A stretch of 64,000 bases of DNA from Xylogone sp. PMI_703 (Eukaryota > Ascomycota > Leotiomycetes), in contig JAJTUQ010000002.1 in the NCBI GenBank assembly GCA_021399445.1, positions 868,001-932,000 of the forward strand, written 5' to 3'. This document shows, one piece after another, positions 45,072 through 57,229 of the stretch. The notes beneath the pieces are model-generated. The model worked only from the letters and a program-made list of their open reading frames with translations, was not told where the DNA came from and made no database searches. Made by a program: the position numbers and the translations under genes. Position 1 is the stretch's first letter. Each line of letters starts with the position of its first letter.

Positions 45072-47519
45072 ATGTCTATTAATGGGGATACAAATAGCCA
45101 GGCTGGCTTTGATGCTACAGAACATCAGGTACGAACATCAGGTGCTCAGCCATCGCAGGCGTCAAGTCATGATCTAACTTTTATGACAGGCAGCTTATGT
45201 ATACAATCCCACCGGGAATTTGGATTCTCGTGGACCGCGGTCCACAAAAAGGAAGGTGGAAAAATTGAAAGCAACGCAGGAGACACATGAGCCCAGTAAA
45301 ACCACTACCTTTATTCCTCTTCTGAATGGCCATGAGACACTCGACCACGTCAATATTCGCAAATCTCTCTTCAATCAAACTTGGTCAGAAACAGAGAAAA
45401 AAATTCGGGTTGGCATTGCCTTTAAAGTTACCATAACAAGTTCACTAAGGAAAGGCTAAATAGTCCATCTTGAACGAGACAAATGAAGATACGCTAAATG
45501 AAGTATCCTTGTTTGTTCAAAAGGATCAACAAGAAGAGTATGTCGAACCAGTCTGGAGATATTCCTGCGGCTAACAAGTGAAAGATTGCGAGATAGAATA
45601 TCAACCTCATTCATTGTAACTGGGCCGAACATTACTTCTCAAGACCTTCTCTTTGAGCAGCTATCAGAGAGATTGAGCCGCGAAATTAATGGCCCGGTCA
45701 TTACCCTTCGATCAGGTGATGCTACGAATTTAAGGGCATGCCTAAAAAAACTTATTCGTGATGCTACTAATCAACGACCTAATGGAGAAGAAGAAGAATC
45801 TCTATCTATACAGCAAGATGTAAGTCATACAGCCTGCTACCAGCTGCTGATTTCTAACTTGAAAGGGGCGGAAACTTTTGAATTATGACTTAGATATTCT
45901 TCATGGATATGTTGTCCGGAACAAATGTTCCAGGGTAGTCGTTTCAGTACAAGATAGCGAGGCTTTTGATACGGGATTACTTGTGGAACTTATCGTCCTG
46001 TTTAGGTATTCATTTCTTGAGCTTTGGTGATTACCTATTGCTGACATATAAAGCTCCTGGCTCGATCGTATCCCTTTTGTTTTATTATTTGGTGTAGCTA
46101 CATCGGTGGAATTTTTTAGGGAAAGGCTGCCACGAAAAGCAGCTCGATGCCTGTATGGGGCCGAATTCAACGTTGAACACGCCAGTTCGATTCTTGAAAG
46201 GCTCTTCCAGAAGGTGGTTTCTGGTACTAAAGTCCCTTTGCGCATAGGCGCAGGACTTGTCTCATGCTTAATGGAAAGGCAATCAGACCATATCCAGAGT
46301 GTGCAGGCATTTATCAGCGCATTAAAGGTGAGGTTTTCCTTGCATTATGCATATTCCTAGCTTACAAATGTAGTATGCTTATATGTGCCACTTTTTTGCT
46401 AATCCTCTATCTATACTTTTGGAATTTGAAAGCTCTGCTAGTTCTCTATCATCTCTCCAACAAGAACACTTTGAACTAGTGCGGACACTTCCTTCATTCC
46501 GAAAGTTGATCGAAAGACTGCTTGAAGAGAAAGATACTCGCCGTGCTAGAAGCATCATTGAAGATGATGAGACACTTATTGAAGAAATCAAAAGAAGCAT
46601 GCGAGATAAAACTGGCACCATCAATGGTATAATTCAGCGGTTAGCTATATTGTCTCTTTTAGGAACAGGGTCAGTTGGGGAAATGGAGCTTTACATGTTA
46701 GCATTTACAGGTGACCTCAATGACTCTTCTCTTTTACGAAACCTCATCGACTCGATTAAGACTGCAACTCCAGAAAATCTCACCTCTCTGACAAGCCAAC
46801 TTGCAAGGCTTGTCAAGTCTGGAAGACCTGAGGTCGATTTGGAAGGCTGGGAAAATGACTGTCCTGGACTCTACAACTCCCTTTTAGATATCAATAAGAA
46901 TCTTGTAACAATATGCGATGCTGGAAAGCAACAGAATAGGCAAATCACCAGCAAATACTCCGTACAAAAGATGGGTCTAAGAACGACGGGAGTGGCGCAG
47001 AAGGTTCAACAAAGCCAGCAAGCAGCAGCGCTCTCGAAACTCGATATTGAATTCACTCAATATTTAGATGATTTGCAAAGACTACTCAAGGACTACCTTA
47101 CTTTCCCAAATCCGCTGGACATCTTCATGAACGAAATTTGGCTTTATGAGTTTAAATCGCCCTATCGCGATGTTTTCACACCAAGACCAAAGTTTGTTGT
47201 CGAAAGGGCATTATCTATACCACATGATTATCTTGGGTGTGAGTGCTGTAATCCTTCTCTTGAAGGCTTATCCTCCACACAACCACCAACAGCAATTTTA
47301 TACCAGTTATACTTAGAGACCGGCTCACTTATCAACGTCTATGACCTTTGGTCCGCTTTCTTTGCCATCATTGGTAGCGAAGATGGAGAGGGTTATGGCG
47401 AGAGAGAAGCCTTAATGCTGTTTTATCGGGCATTGGCAGATCTGAAGTCCTTGGGGATGATCAAGCAAAGTAGAAAGAAGACTGATCACTTGGCAAAATT
47501 ATCGTGGAAGGGTCTGTGA
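45072..47519 (+). CDS. ORC3: Origin recognition complex subunit 3
   Basis: Seven exons: 45072-45128, 45190-45408, 45464-45537, 45579-45819, 45866-46005, 46054-46327 and 46374-47519 (716 aa). All joins are in phase and conserved segments span them, for example QQED|ERLRDRISTSFIVTGPN and LFS|SWLDRIPFVLLFGVATS. ORC3 hallmarks are the degenerate AAA+ core (FIVTGPNITSQDLLFEQL), RKAARCLYGAEF, the ALK|YAYMCHFFANPLS junction and the C-terminal winged helix FYRALADLKSLGMIKQSRKKTDHLAKLSW. It is part of the ORC complex that marks replication origins in the nucleus. Intron 3 (45538-45578) is only 41 bases. Confidence 0.94.
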
Positions 47520-47633
47520 TTCGACTTCCAGATCGTAGTTCGGAGCCTCACGTGTATTAATATTAGTACCGGCATTGCCGGCGGACCTTTTTGGCCCTTT
47601 CGATTGAATCAATGGTCTTCATTGATACGATCT

Positions 47634-48056
47634 TCAATAACGGGAATATTTCTTGCCCCTTTTCTCATGGTCGTCTCTTTGCCTAGCCATCCTCAATTCT
47701 TCCATTATCTCTTCTTCGGTCTTGATACGAAGAGGGGTATCACAACCTCTTAGCCCGATGAATCTTCCAAATTTTCTTCTTTTGTCCGTAAGAGTCAAAT
47801 CTGAACCCCATTCCACAGGACATGGGTACTGTGACGTATAACGACACCTTGTTTTCTGGTGGTAGAATTCAGCTAACTCATCAAGCTGACTCTCTGTAAG
47901 CAAGTGGTAGTTCAAAACTGTCGCTGGGAATGATGGATGAACAGTTCCTGTTGTTACCCTTACAAGGGGGGCTAAACGGTATGCTAGCTGAGAGATCTTG
48001 GCTGTAAAGTGTGGATTTCGAGCTCTGCGCTTCCTAAACTGCACCGCTACTACCAT
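47634..48056 (-). CDS. Small conserved fungal protein of unknown function
   Basis: 140 aa from ATG 48056. The frame extends upstream to 48167 without an ATG, so an upstream exon is possible. The protein is basic and contains segments that I recognise as conserved among ascomycetes: QFRKRRARNPHFTAKISQLA, LAPLVRVTTGTVHPSFPAT, LLTESQLDELAEFYHQ and KRRKFGRFIGLRGC. It has no signal peptide or membrane helix. Basic composition and helices could fit an RNA- or ribosome-associated role, but nothing specific is visible. Confidence 0.7.
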   Translation of the reverse strand: MVVAVQFRKRRARNPHFTAKISQLAYRLAPLVRVTTGTVHPSFPATVLNYHLLTESQLDELAEFYHQKTRCRYTSQYPCPVEWGSDLTLTDKRRKFGRFIGLRGCDTPLRIKTEEEIMEELRMARQRDDHEKRGKKYSRY

Positions 48057-48756
48057 ATTCGGGTTGGCACGGCGGGTAAGCAAGATGTATCTCGATGCCA
48101 GTCGGAATGCCCCTTTAGAGGCGCACGGATAGTTGTGTGTAGGTTTGATTATTGAATAGTCATGCACAGTAATATAAGGTCAACGCGATATCAGATAGCT
48201 CTAGATAATGGTGGAATATAGAGATGAACCGTTCTTTTATACTGCGTTCTAGGCATTGAGTCTCTGTTCCAATCGAAAACACTGGATTGTAAAAGACCTA
48301 TTCGAGGACCGCGAAAGAACTACAAACTTCTCTTTGCCGCTCTTTGTCTCCAGAAAGTCGAAGACAATGTCTCTCTGTATTTCTGGGATGGCCGGATAAA
48401 CAAAAATACAAAGACTTACTCTCTCACTTAAGATTAACGACGGCTCGAAAGGAACGATAAATCAAAGATGAAATAGTCTCTTGTCAGATTGGTCAAAGAC
48501 CGGAAACGCTCAGCAGCAAGACAAAGGCATTATCGAGGCAGTCCAGTTTTGTCCCATGCCTTTGAAAAGAAAGAGTGGTGGAACAAGATACTAGTAATTA
48601 GGTAACACTCGAGGGCATAGATCATTTCTGAAAGCTCATAGCTCTATGATTTATACATGAACAGTCCATAAACCCCAACGCCTCCATAGCCAGTAACAGG
48701 ATGGTGACAATTAATGGAATAACTTGTACATTTCCTTGCCCTTTGTAGCAGCTCCG
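48057..48756. other. Intergenic region
   Basis: 700 bases between two minus-strand genes. I see no coding region beyond the possible upstream extension of the preceding gene. Confidence 0.4.
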
Positions 48757-49579
48757 TTATTTCTTACCCTTCCTTCGAATGCTACCCTTTTCGCTGACAG
48801 GTGGACTCCCAGCTTCAACAAGAACTGCATCCTCATCACTGCTAATCTTACCTGTTGCTGGCTTTGGTGAGGTCGCCGGAGAGGCATCAAGTTCTTTCAT
48901 AAACTCTGTCTGGATTGATGCCCGTCGCTTCTCCCACCATTGCTTCTCTGCTTCGGTCTGCGATTGGATCTCATCCAATCTTTTTCGGAAAACTGTGTTT
49001 GCTGCAATTTCATTTGCGGATTGAAAGATTGTTTGACCCCAACTTGGAGCCAGTGCGTTTGCCTATTTTTGTGGTCAGAAATGTAATTACATTTCAATTT
49101 CGTATAATGATTTATACTGTACCTCCATTACTACATCTGTAAGCTCCTGCTCCATCTCCTTCTCTGCTCTTAAAAATCTTTGCCAAAGGTCATCCCCAAC
49201 GCTACCACGTTGTAAAAGAGTGCTACATGCTTGTTTCGCAGTTCTGACTTGGATGATTCTGTGGATATCTTCCACAGCTCTTCTGAGGAGAGCAGCTCGT
49301 AGAACACTCTCCGGTACTGCTGGGGCTTTCTCCTTTCCTGCTTCAGGCTCAAGGTGTAGTAAGGATAAATAGATATTGCGCTGTAGGTGTGGAGGGAACC
49401 AGGGCGCAAGAGTGGCAGACCGGGCTACTCAGATTTAGCAGCTGTATGCTAATTTAGTGATCAGATTTTGTACCTGCTTTGCGCTTTCTATACAACGAAG
49501 AGAACGTAATTAAAGACCCAAGAAGAACAGCGATATACGCAAATGGCACCGACAGGCCAACCCAATCAATGTCGAACAT
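48757..49579 (-). CDS. SEC66: ER translocation complex subunit SEC66 (Sec71)
   Basis: Exons are 49579-49474, 49427-49123 and 49062-48757 (238 aa). The N-terminus is a short lumenal end plus one membrane helix (VPFAYIAVLLGSLITFSSL) followed by RKRK, a type III anchor. After a 46-base intron come the conserved LAPWFPPHLQRNIYLSLLH, VLRAALLRRAVEDIHRI, CSTLLQRGSVGDDLWQRF and APSWGQTIFQSANE segments, then a charged tail ending SIRRKGKK. SEC66 supports post-translational import into the ER as part of the Sec62/63 complex. It is divergent from NPL4, another ER-associated function, probably by coincidence. Confidence 0.93.
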
Positions 49580-49976
49580 TGCGCACGGGAAATCTAGGCC
49601 TTATCAAGAACAAAATAAAAAGAGAAACTACGCGGTATGGAAATTCCCGATTATATCATAAGTGAAGGCTATGAGTTCTCCAGGAGCAGCGGGCCTTGTT
49701 CTTGTCAAGAGGTGCTGTTCTCCCAAATAAAGGACACAGTGTGAACCACTACCCAAATAATTGTCAAGCGGCCGCTTGTGGTGGCGACCCCTGTCGCTGA
49801 TGCTGTACGGTAATAGGTACATCATAACCCGATAGCTCTGCAGCTTCCGTCTGCTTCTCCGCGATCTCTCATCTTGCCCCTCCTTCCTTCTTCTTCCTAT
49901 TTCCTCTTATTTTAACACCAGAAAAAGCGCACAATACAGCGCAGAAGATTGTATAATATATTCCCTTAGGCAAACC
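49580..49976. other. Divergent promoter region between SEC66 and NPL4
   Basis: 397 bases. Contains GGTGGCGAC at 49780-49788, close to the proteasome-associated control element GGTGGCAAA, and a CT-rich tract just before NPL4. Confidence 0.45.
49780..49788 (+). promoter_or_regulatory. PACE-like motif upstream of NPL4
   Basis: GGTGGCGAC matches the first seven bases of the Rpn4 element GGTGGCAAA and lies 189 bases before the NPL4 start. A proteasome-pathway gene is a fitting target, but Rpn4 control in filamentous fungi is not shown by this sequence. Confidence 0.25.
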
Positions 49977-52068
49977 ATGATTCTTAGGTTTCGAGGTCCC
50001 GATGGGACTGTGCGCATCACTGTTGAACCTGCTGATACTTTTGGTAAGCTAGGTGAGAAGGTAGATGAACACTGAAGGGCCTCAAGTATGATATATACTG
50101 ACAACCAGCATAGCTAAAATCAGTCCTACCGTCAGACGTCGATTTCAATACCCTGACATTGTCGAACCGCCCTGCCGGAGGTGATATCAAGCTGCTCAAC
50201 GAAATTGCTAGATTTGAAATTTCCCAAATCGGCTTAAGGTGCGCCCTGTCAGGAACTATAATGCAGGCAAGCTGCCTGTTGAGCCTGCTTAACTAATGCT
50301 GCTATAGACATGGAGACATTATCTATCTCAATTATAAGCGATCCGATGCGGTTGCGAACGGAAATGCAGACGTCATTCCTTCTGGTACTAAAATATCCTC
50401 GTCTACAAATCGTCTGAATGGGCATGCTGTGTTGCCAAATGAAGATCGGCCAATAGCACCTATACCTACCTCGCCGTCGGAAAAGATTAAGAATCCATGG
50501 GAAGTGGTTCAGCAGTCTGCGTTAGATGATAGACTCGACAAGCAAGACGGCAAGATTCCTAGAAAAAGGGATGCTAAGATGTGTAGACATGGCGAAAAGG
50601 GAATGTGTGATTATTGCATGCCTTTAGATCCCTTCAACCCAGAATATCTTGCCGAAAAGAAGATAAAGAATATGTCTTTCCATTCCTACTTACGAAAAAT
50701 CAACTCTGCTACGAATAAACCAGAGCTAGGAAGCTCTTTTATGCCTCCACTGACCGAGCCTTACTACCGTGTCCAAAGAGATTGTCCTTCTGGGCATCCC
50801 CAGTGGCCAGAAGGAATCTGTACGAAGTGTCAACCTAGTGCCATAACCCTCCAACCGCAACCTTTCCGTATGGTTGACCATGTTGAATTCGCATCTCCTG
50901 ATATCATCAACACTTTCTTAGATTTCTGGCGAAAATCAGGTGCGCAGAGGATAGGATATCTCTATGGACGCTATACGGAGTACACCGAAGTACCTCTTGG
51001 CATTAAGGCCGTGGTTGAAGCTATTTATGAACCTCCTCAGGTAGATGAAGTGGATGGAGTTACATTGAATGAGTGGGAGAACGAAAAAGAGATCGACGAG
51101 GTTGCTAGGCTATGTGGATTAGAAAAAGTTGGCGTTATTTGGACGGATCTTATAGACTCTGGAGCAGGTGATGGGACGGTCATTTGCAAGAGACATATTG
51201 ACTCATACTACTTATCATCCCTCGAGATTGTCTTTGCTGCGCGACTTCAAGCGCAGCACCCAAAACCAACTAAATGGAGCGATACAGGTAGATTTGGGTC
51301 AAATTTTGTTACTTGCGTGGTCTCCGGGGACGAAACTGGACAGATAGGAATTTCTGCGTACCAGGTCTCTAATTCAGCAGTCGAGATGGTCAGGGCAGAC
51401 ATTGTAGAACCATCTGCAGATCCCGGGGTTATGTTGGTACGAGATGAGGAAGAAGATGACGGATCCCAGAGCCGCACACGATACATCCCTGAGGTTTTTT
51501 ATCGAAGAATAAATGAGTATGGAGCGAGTGTTCAGGAAAATGCAAAGCCCGCGTTCCCAGTTGAATATCTTTTGGTCACGCTTACCCACGGGTTCCCTGA
51601 CCGTCCTCAACCGATGTTCATGACCAAGCCTCCTGGCTTTACTGTGGAGAATAGAGCAGTTCTCGGAGAAGACCAAGAGCTGCAATCGGTCTCAAAACGT
51701 TTAGGATTGGAGAGAAACGGGCAAGTGCCTTCTGACGATGCCATACTAGCTGTTTCAGACTTTCATCTACTCTGTTTCCTCCACAGTGTTGGGATATTGT
51801 CCAAGGTAACAAAATTTTCTACTAAAAAATGTGTTCTCAAGGTGCTGAACCCCTCTAGGACGAAGAAGCTCTTCTCTGCCGAGTCGCCACTAAGCACGAT
51901 CACACTGATGGATATCAGTTGGTATCAACTCCAGGGTGGGCAACATTATTGGCAATATTACAATCGACTGGTGAGCGACCCCCTAAGCGCCAATCACCCT
52001 TTGATCTTGATAGCACTGAGCGACTTGCTAAGCGGGTTGGCGGTGTAAGGCTAGAAGAAGGTACCTAG
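49977..52068 (+). CDS. NPL4: Nuclear protein localization protein 4 (Cdc48 cofactor)
   Basis: Exons are 49977-50060, 50114-50238, 50308-51805 and 51859-52068 (638 aa). The N-terminus is the UBX-like domain ([18 protein letters not shown], then [17 protein letters not shown] and [16 protein letters not shown]). Two zinc-binding segments follow ([14 protein letters not shown] and [16 protein letters not shown]), then the inactive MPN fold ([39 protein letters not shown]) and the C-terminal domain. The last exon gives [19 protein letters not shown]. With UFD1 it recruits CDC48 to ubiquitylated substrates in ER-associated degradation. Intron 3 restores [14 protein letters not shown]. Confidence 0.95.
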
Positions 52069-52462
52069 CTCGACCTCCATAATATAGGACCTGAACACAA
52101 CGATTCCAACCTCAGGGATGGCGAGATTCTTGGTCTCAGTGTACTTCTATGTATGGATAGGTAATTAGGCGCATCATTGTGGCAGGCGGATTCATAATAC
52201 TATGCATTTATGGCGCAGAAATATTTAGGACGCTCAAGCATAGGGGGGAGGCCTCGGTAAATTTGAAAATGACCAAATAAGCTATCTTAGTCTCAATTAT
52301 AAAACGTTGCATAGACCCCAGAAAGGTGTAGAACGGTGCATGCTATATGCTGGGGAATTCTCTCTTTTGGCATTCCATATAACCCCAAGGGGTTTACTTA
52401 CCCACTAGGTTATGATACATGAAATACACCAAGAATTTAGAACGACAATAACCAATCCCCAT
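52069..52462. other. Convergent intergenic region
   Basis: 394 bases between the NPL4 and carbamoyl-phosphate synthase 3' ends; no gene is supported. Confidence 0.45.
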
Positions 52463-55400
52463 TTACAGAGGTTTACCGCCAATGAAATCTGACCACCTAC
52501 GAACCTCCCCTGGGATGCCTTCCTTCCGAGGCAGCTTCTCACTCATACACTGTGCGAAGAGCTGAGCGGTCTATACAATCATTAGTATGTCCTGAAACAG
52601 AATGACAATTAACATACCTGCGGTTCCATGAAGAGAGGCACCCCAAAATCAACCGCATTTCTACGCATGACGTAGTCAACATCGAGAACAGTTTTGCCTC
52701 TTGCAGCTGCAAGGTTGAAAACACCTCGGATGTTATATTTCGCGAATACTTCACGCAGGGCTCTCTTGTCATCTTTGGGGAACTCAATAACTTCGACGCT
52801 AACATTTCCCTTACTGGTCGATTCGAGGAAATCCTTGACCTCCTTCTCGGCAGCATAGAGCTTGTATCCTAGTGGAGAAAGGTAATCCACAATAGTTGTT
52901 AAGTATGGCTTAGAGATGTCACCACCGAAAAGAAGACCATCGCCTGGTTCTGGTACACGGAAGTTCATAGTTGACTGAAGAGATGCCCAGTATGCCTCAA
53001 CCAGATCCTTTCCAAAGCAAGCAATCTCGCCAGTGCTGGCCATTTCGACACCCAAGAAGGGATCAGCACCCGCTAGACGAGTCCAAGAAAATTGAGGCAC
53101 TTTGGTAGCAAGGTAGTCGCGCTTAACGGCCATTAGATCAGTGGGTGGGGGAAGATCGCGACCAACAAGAGCCTTGGTAGCAACATCAATAAAATTGATT
53201 CCAAGAACTTTGCTAACAAATGGGAAGGAGCGAGATGCACGGAGGTTGCACTCAATGACCTTGAGAGCTGGAAGGCCACCCTCTGGGTCATCTGCTTTAA
53301 TAATTTGCATGTTGAAGGGACCGGTGATATTCCATGCTTTAGCGACTTTCTCAGCAATCTCTTTAACACGATCCATGGTATTCTGGTCGAGCGTTGTAGG
53401 CGGAAGGACAAGAGTTGCATCTCCAGAGTGGACACCAGCTTGTTCCACGTGCTCACTTACAGCATGGATGATAAGCTTTCCACCAGAAGCAACCGCATCC
53501 ACATCAATTTCTTGAGCTCCTTCAATGAATTTGGTGATGACGACGGGATGGTCTGGTGAAACATTGCTTGCAGCCTCAAGCTTATCTTTCAGCTCATCTT
53601 TGCTTCGGATCACTGTCATAGCAGCGCCTGAGAGAACGTAACTAGGCCTGACGAGGACGGGATAACCAACTTCATCAGCAAAATCTTCAGCAGCTTTGAC
53701 AGAGGTGAGCTCCTTCCAAGCCGGTTGATCAACACCTATGCTATCTAGGATCTCGGAGAACTTCTGTCTGTCCTCTGCCTTATCAATATCTTTAGGATCA
53801 GTTCCAAGAATTCTAGCATGGCCAGTCTCCTGTAACCTGAGGGCAATGTTTTGAGGCAGCTGGCCACCGACTGAGACGACCACGCCAGTGGCGCTCTCGA
53901 GTTCGTAAATATCCATAACACGCTCATAACTTAGTTCTTCGAAATACAGTTTATCAGCAGTATCGAAGTCAGTGGAGTAAGTTTCCGGATTATAGTTGAT
54001 CATTACTGTCTTCTTGCCCATTTCCCTCAGGGCAAGCGTAGCGCTAACAGCACACCAGTCAAACTCTACGGAACTGCCAATTCGATAAACACCGCTACCA
54101 AGGATGATGGTGCCATGGTCATCGAAGGTAACGTCATGGGATGTGGCATTGTATGTTGTGTATAGATAGTTGGTATCGGCAGGGAACTCCGCAGCAAGAG
54201 TATCGATCTTCTTGACCCATGGCCTAATCCCAAAACTCTTTCGACGAGCTCTGACTTCGTCTTCTGTGCTCCCAACGGCGTTGGCAATTTGCTTGTCTGA
54301 GAATCCCATCTTCTTTGCCTTCAGGATAAGCTCCTTCTTCAAGCCGTAGAGACTACCAACTTCCTCAAGTTCTCGTGTGCAATCAACAATGTTCTGAAGT
54401 TTATAGAGAAACCATTTGTCAATCTTGCTGAGTTCATGGATACAGTCGACGCTATAGCCTTCGTGGAGCATTGCCTGGCCTACAGCCAACCATCGACGGT
54501 CGGTAGGGTTGGCAAGTTCATAGTCAAGATCCTCAAATTTGTCGCCTTGGAAACCCACGTATTTTGGATCAACCTGACGAATAGCTTTCTGAATCGATTC
54601 TTCAAAGGTTCTGCCAATAGCCATGACTTCACCAACAGATTTCATAGCACTACCGATATCACGCTTGACGTGCTGAAATTTCGATAGATCCCATCGGGGA
54701 ATCTTTGTGACAATATAATCCAAGGATGGCTCGAAGTTAGCGGTAGTAGTCTTTGTAACCGCATTTGGAAGCTCTGGTAAAGTATGTCCAAGACCAATCT
54801 TAGCCGCAGTATAGGCAAGAGGATATCCGGTAGCCTTAGAAGCGAGAGCGGAAGACCGAGAGAGACGAGCATTAACTTCAATCACACGGTAATCAAGTCC
54901 GTCAGGTTGAAGAGCGTACTGAACATTACACTCTCCAACAACACCAAGATGCCTGACAATCTTGATAGCAGCAGAACGGAGCATATGGTACTCCTCATCA
55001 CTCAGAGTCTGGCTGGGAGCAACGACAATTGAATCACCGGTATGGATTCCAAGAGGATCAAAATTCTCCATATTACAGACTGTGATACAGTTGTTGCTTG
55101 CATCACGGACAACCTCATACTCTACCTCTTTCCAACCTTTGAGAGACTTCTCGACCAAGATTTGAGGTGACAAAGTGAGGGATCTAGCAGCCATATTTCG
55201 AAGCTCTTCTTCGTTGTTGGCAAAGCCAGACCCTAATCCTCCGAGTGCATAAGCGGCGCGAACAATAATTGGGTATCCGATCCCCTTGGCAGCTTCAAGA
55301 GCTTCATCGACAGTGGAAACGGCGATCGATTGAGCAATCGGGATATCAATTTCCCCAAGAGCCTTTGCAAAGAGATCACGATCCTCGCTAGTCTCTAGGG

Positions 55401-56140
55401 TCTTAATGGGAGTACCTAGGACTTTCACTCCGTATTTCTCAAACAATCCCATTCTCTGCATTTGAACACCGAGGTTCAAAGCAGTCTGGCCACCAAAGGC
55501 TAAGAAAATACCGTCTGGTTTTTCCCGCTCAATAACATAGCTGACATATTCAGGGGTGACTGGAAGGTAGTATACTTCGTCACTAAGCACGTGCGCAGTT
55601 TGGATAGTTGCAATATTGGGGTTGATAAGAACGGATGCAACACCAGCTTCTTTCAGTGCCTTCAAAGCTTGCGAGCCTAATTTATTAAGTCAGTTATTGT
55701 ATCACAATAAGGAAATGATAAGCATGGGGCCAGCGGTTGGCGTCGAAATTTCGCTATCTGACTTCCAGCGTGCCTCGTGAGCCATCATTGAAAGCGAAAT
55801 ACTGACCTGAATAATCGAATTCACCCGCCTGTCCGATACTTAGTCCACCACTACCAATAACCAGGACTTTCTTGACATCGACAGGGTTTGCAGCCCCCTT
55901 AACTACCCCGCTCTCCAGGTAAGCTTTTGCGCTTGGGGGAGCTTGTGTCTCATTCCACCGAGCTGCAGAGCTTGAGAATAGGCGCACGTAACGAGGCTCC
56001 TTCACCGACGAGGTTTGGGTCCACGCAAAAAGTACGCTCGAGGTGGATCGAGTTGTGAATGGCTGCATACGAGTGGTGGGGACTCGACATGGGCGCAGGA
56101 GAGAGCTGCTCCGGCGAGCGACGCGGATAGAGAGCGACAT
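52463..56140 (-). CDS. CPA2: Carbamoyl-phosphate synthase, arginine-specific large chain, mitochondrial
   Basis: Exons are 56140-55807, 55676-52618 and 52570-52463 (1166 aa). The Arg/Ser-rich N-terminus ([15 protein letters not shown]) is a mitochondrial presequence. Two homologous ATP-grasp halves follow: [16 protein letters not shown] with the first half's [14 protein letters not shown] and [20 protein letters not shown], and the second half's [28 protein letters not shown] and [17 protein letters not shown]. The C-terminus is the regulatory MGS-like domain ([15 protein letters not shown]..). With the glutaminase small chain it makes carbamoyl phosphate for arginine synthesis. It carries no fused transcarbamoylase, which separates it from the pyrimidine enzyme. 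A TGACTCA lies 431 bases upstream of the ATG. Confidence 0.96.
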
Positions 56141-57229
56141 GTCCGGAGTGCTTTGACTTCAATTGCAGTTTAAGACGTTGGTAGATGCTCCTAGGAGCTT
56201 CAAGAACCCTCGAGTTGTTTAATTGGATTCGATTGGGTTGTTTTTATTCGCTGGTTATCCCACCGGGAAAAGATATTTATCGGTGAAAGGTTCAGAGCTT
56301 CAGATGAGCGAAAAGATGTAGATCAAACTGGGGGACGACTGGAGGTCGTTACGTTTGGAGCTTAGATGGCTCAAAATCTCTCAGCATGGTTGTTGATGAT
56401 GTGTAGAGAAGATACTGTCTAGATCTGAGCCATTGAATGTTGGTGAAAAGAAGAAGTGGGAGAATGGGAGCTTTATGACTGGTTTCCCAAAGAAACTTTT
56501 TTTTACGGTGCTACTTTGCTGCTGCCCCGCCTGGCGGCACCGATCCCGGTCAATTGAAATTTGGGTGAGATGACTCAAAATCCCGTCGCTAGAGCAGGGC
56601 GCTGCCCCCTTACGTCCCCTGGGGCTGGCAACGTCATTGCTGGGGATCCACACGTGCGGGAATGCCATTCTCGTGCCTTTCCCACAAATAATTACACATG
56701 CGGGAAGAATTGCTTGGGTGCGATTTACGGAGCATTATCATTACACATTTGCTTCCTGTAACTGCTGTTCAGCTAATCTATTCAGGAAAGTCCATCCTGA
56801 GCTGGATGTTGGGAGATTGTCTACCAATCAGAATACCTCCATTTCTATTCGACCAACGGGTGCATCTGGATCTCCGATACTCTAAATAAACAAACGTAAA
56901 CGCGAAAGTCTCCACGCCTGAACTCCATGGGCCACATAATTATTACTACTATTGTTCAGTCAAACGCACCAATTTGTCCAAGGCACTTATAGCTGTTTTA
57001 TCTCCTCAATCTTTCGACACCTTGATCGTAACATTAGTAGAAAGCCGTAAAATTCTGCTTGAGTCTTTGCTAATTTATCAACGTAGGCCCAGCACAAGTG
57101 CTGTTGTCATCACTTTAGATAGAGTTGGTAGCAACCCTTCCACCTTTACTAACATAGGAGCACATTCACGATAGTATGGGTATTCTTCAAGACATAACAT
57201 GCGACCACCTTTATATTCTATCAACCATT
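56141..57229. other. Intergenic region upstream of CPA2
   Basis: 1.09 kb between two minus-strand genes. It contains the TGACTCA at 56571 and short, unconserved frames only. Confidence 0.5.
56571..56577. promoter_or_regulatory. Gcn4/CPC1-type site TGACTCA upstream of CPA2
   Basis: An exact TGACTCA (context GATGACTCAA) 431 bases before the start of the arginine-pathway gene. Cross-pathway control factors of the Gcn4/CPC1 family bind this 7-mer. About eight chance copies of the 7-mer in either orientation are expected in 64 kb, so position and gene identity carry the weight. Confidence 0.4.
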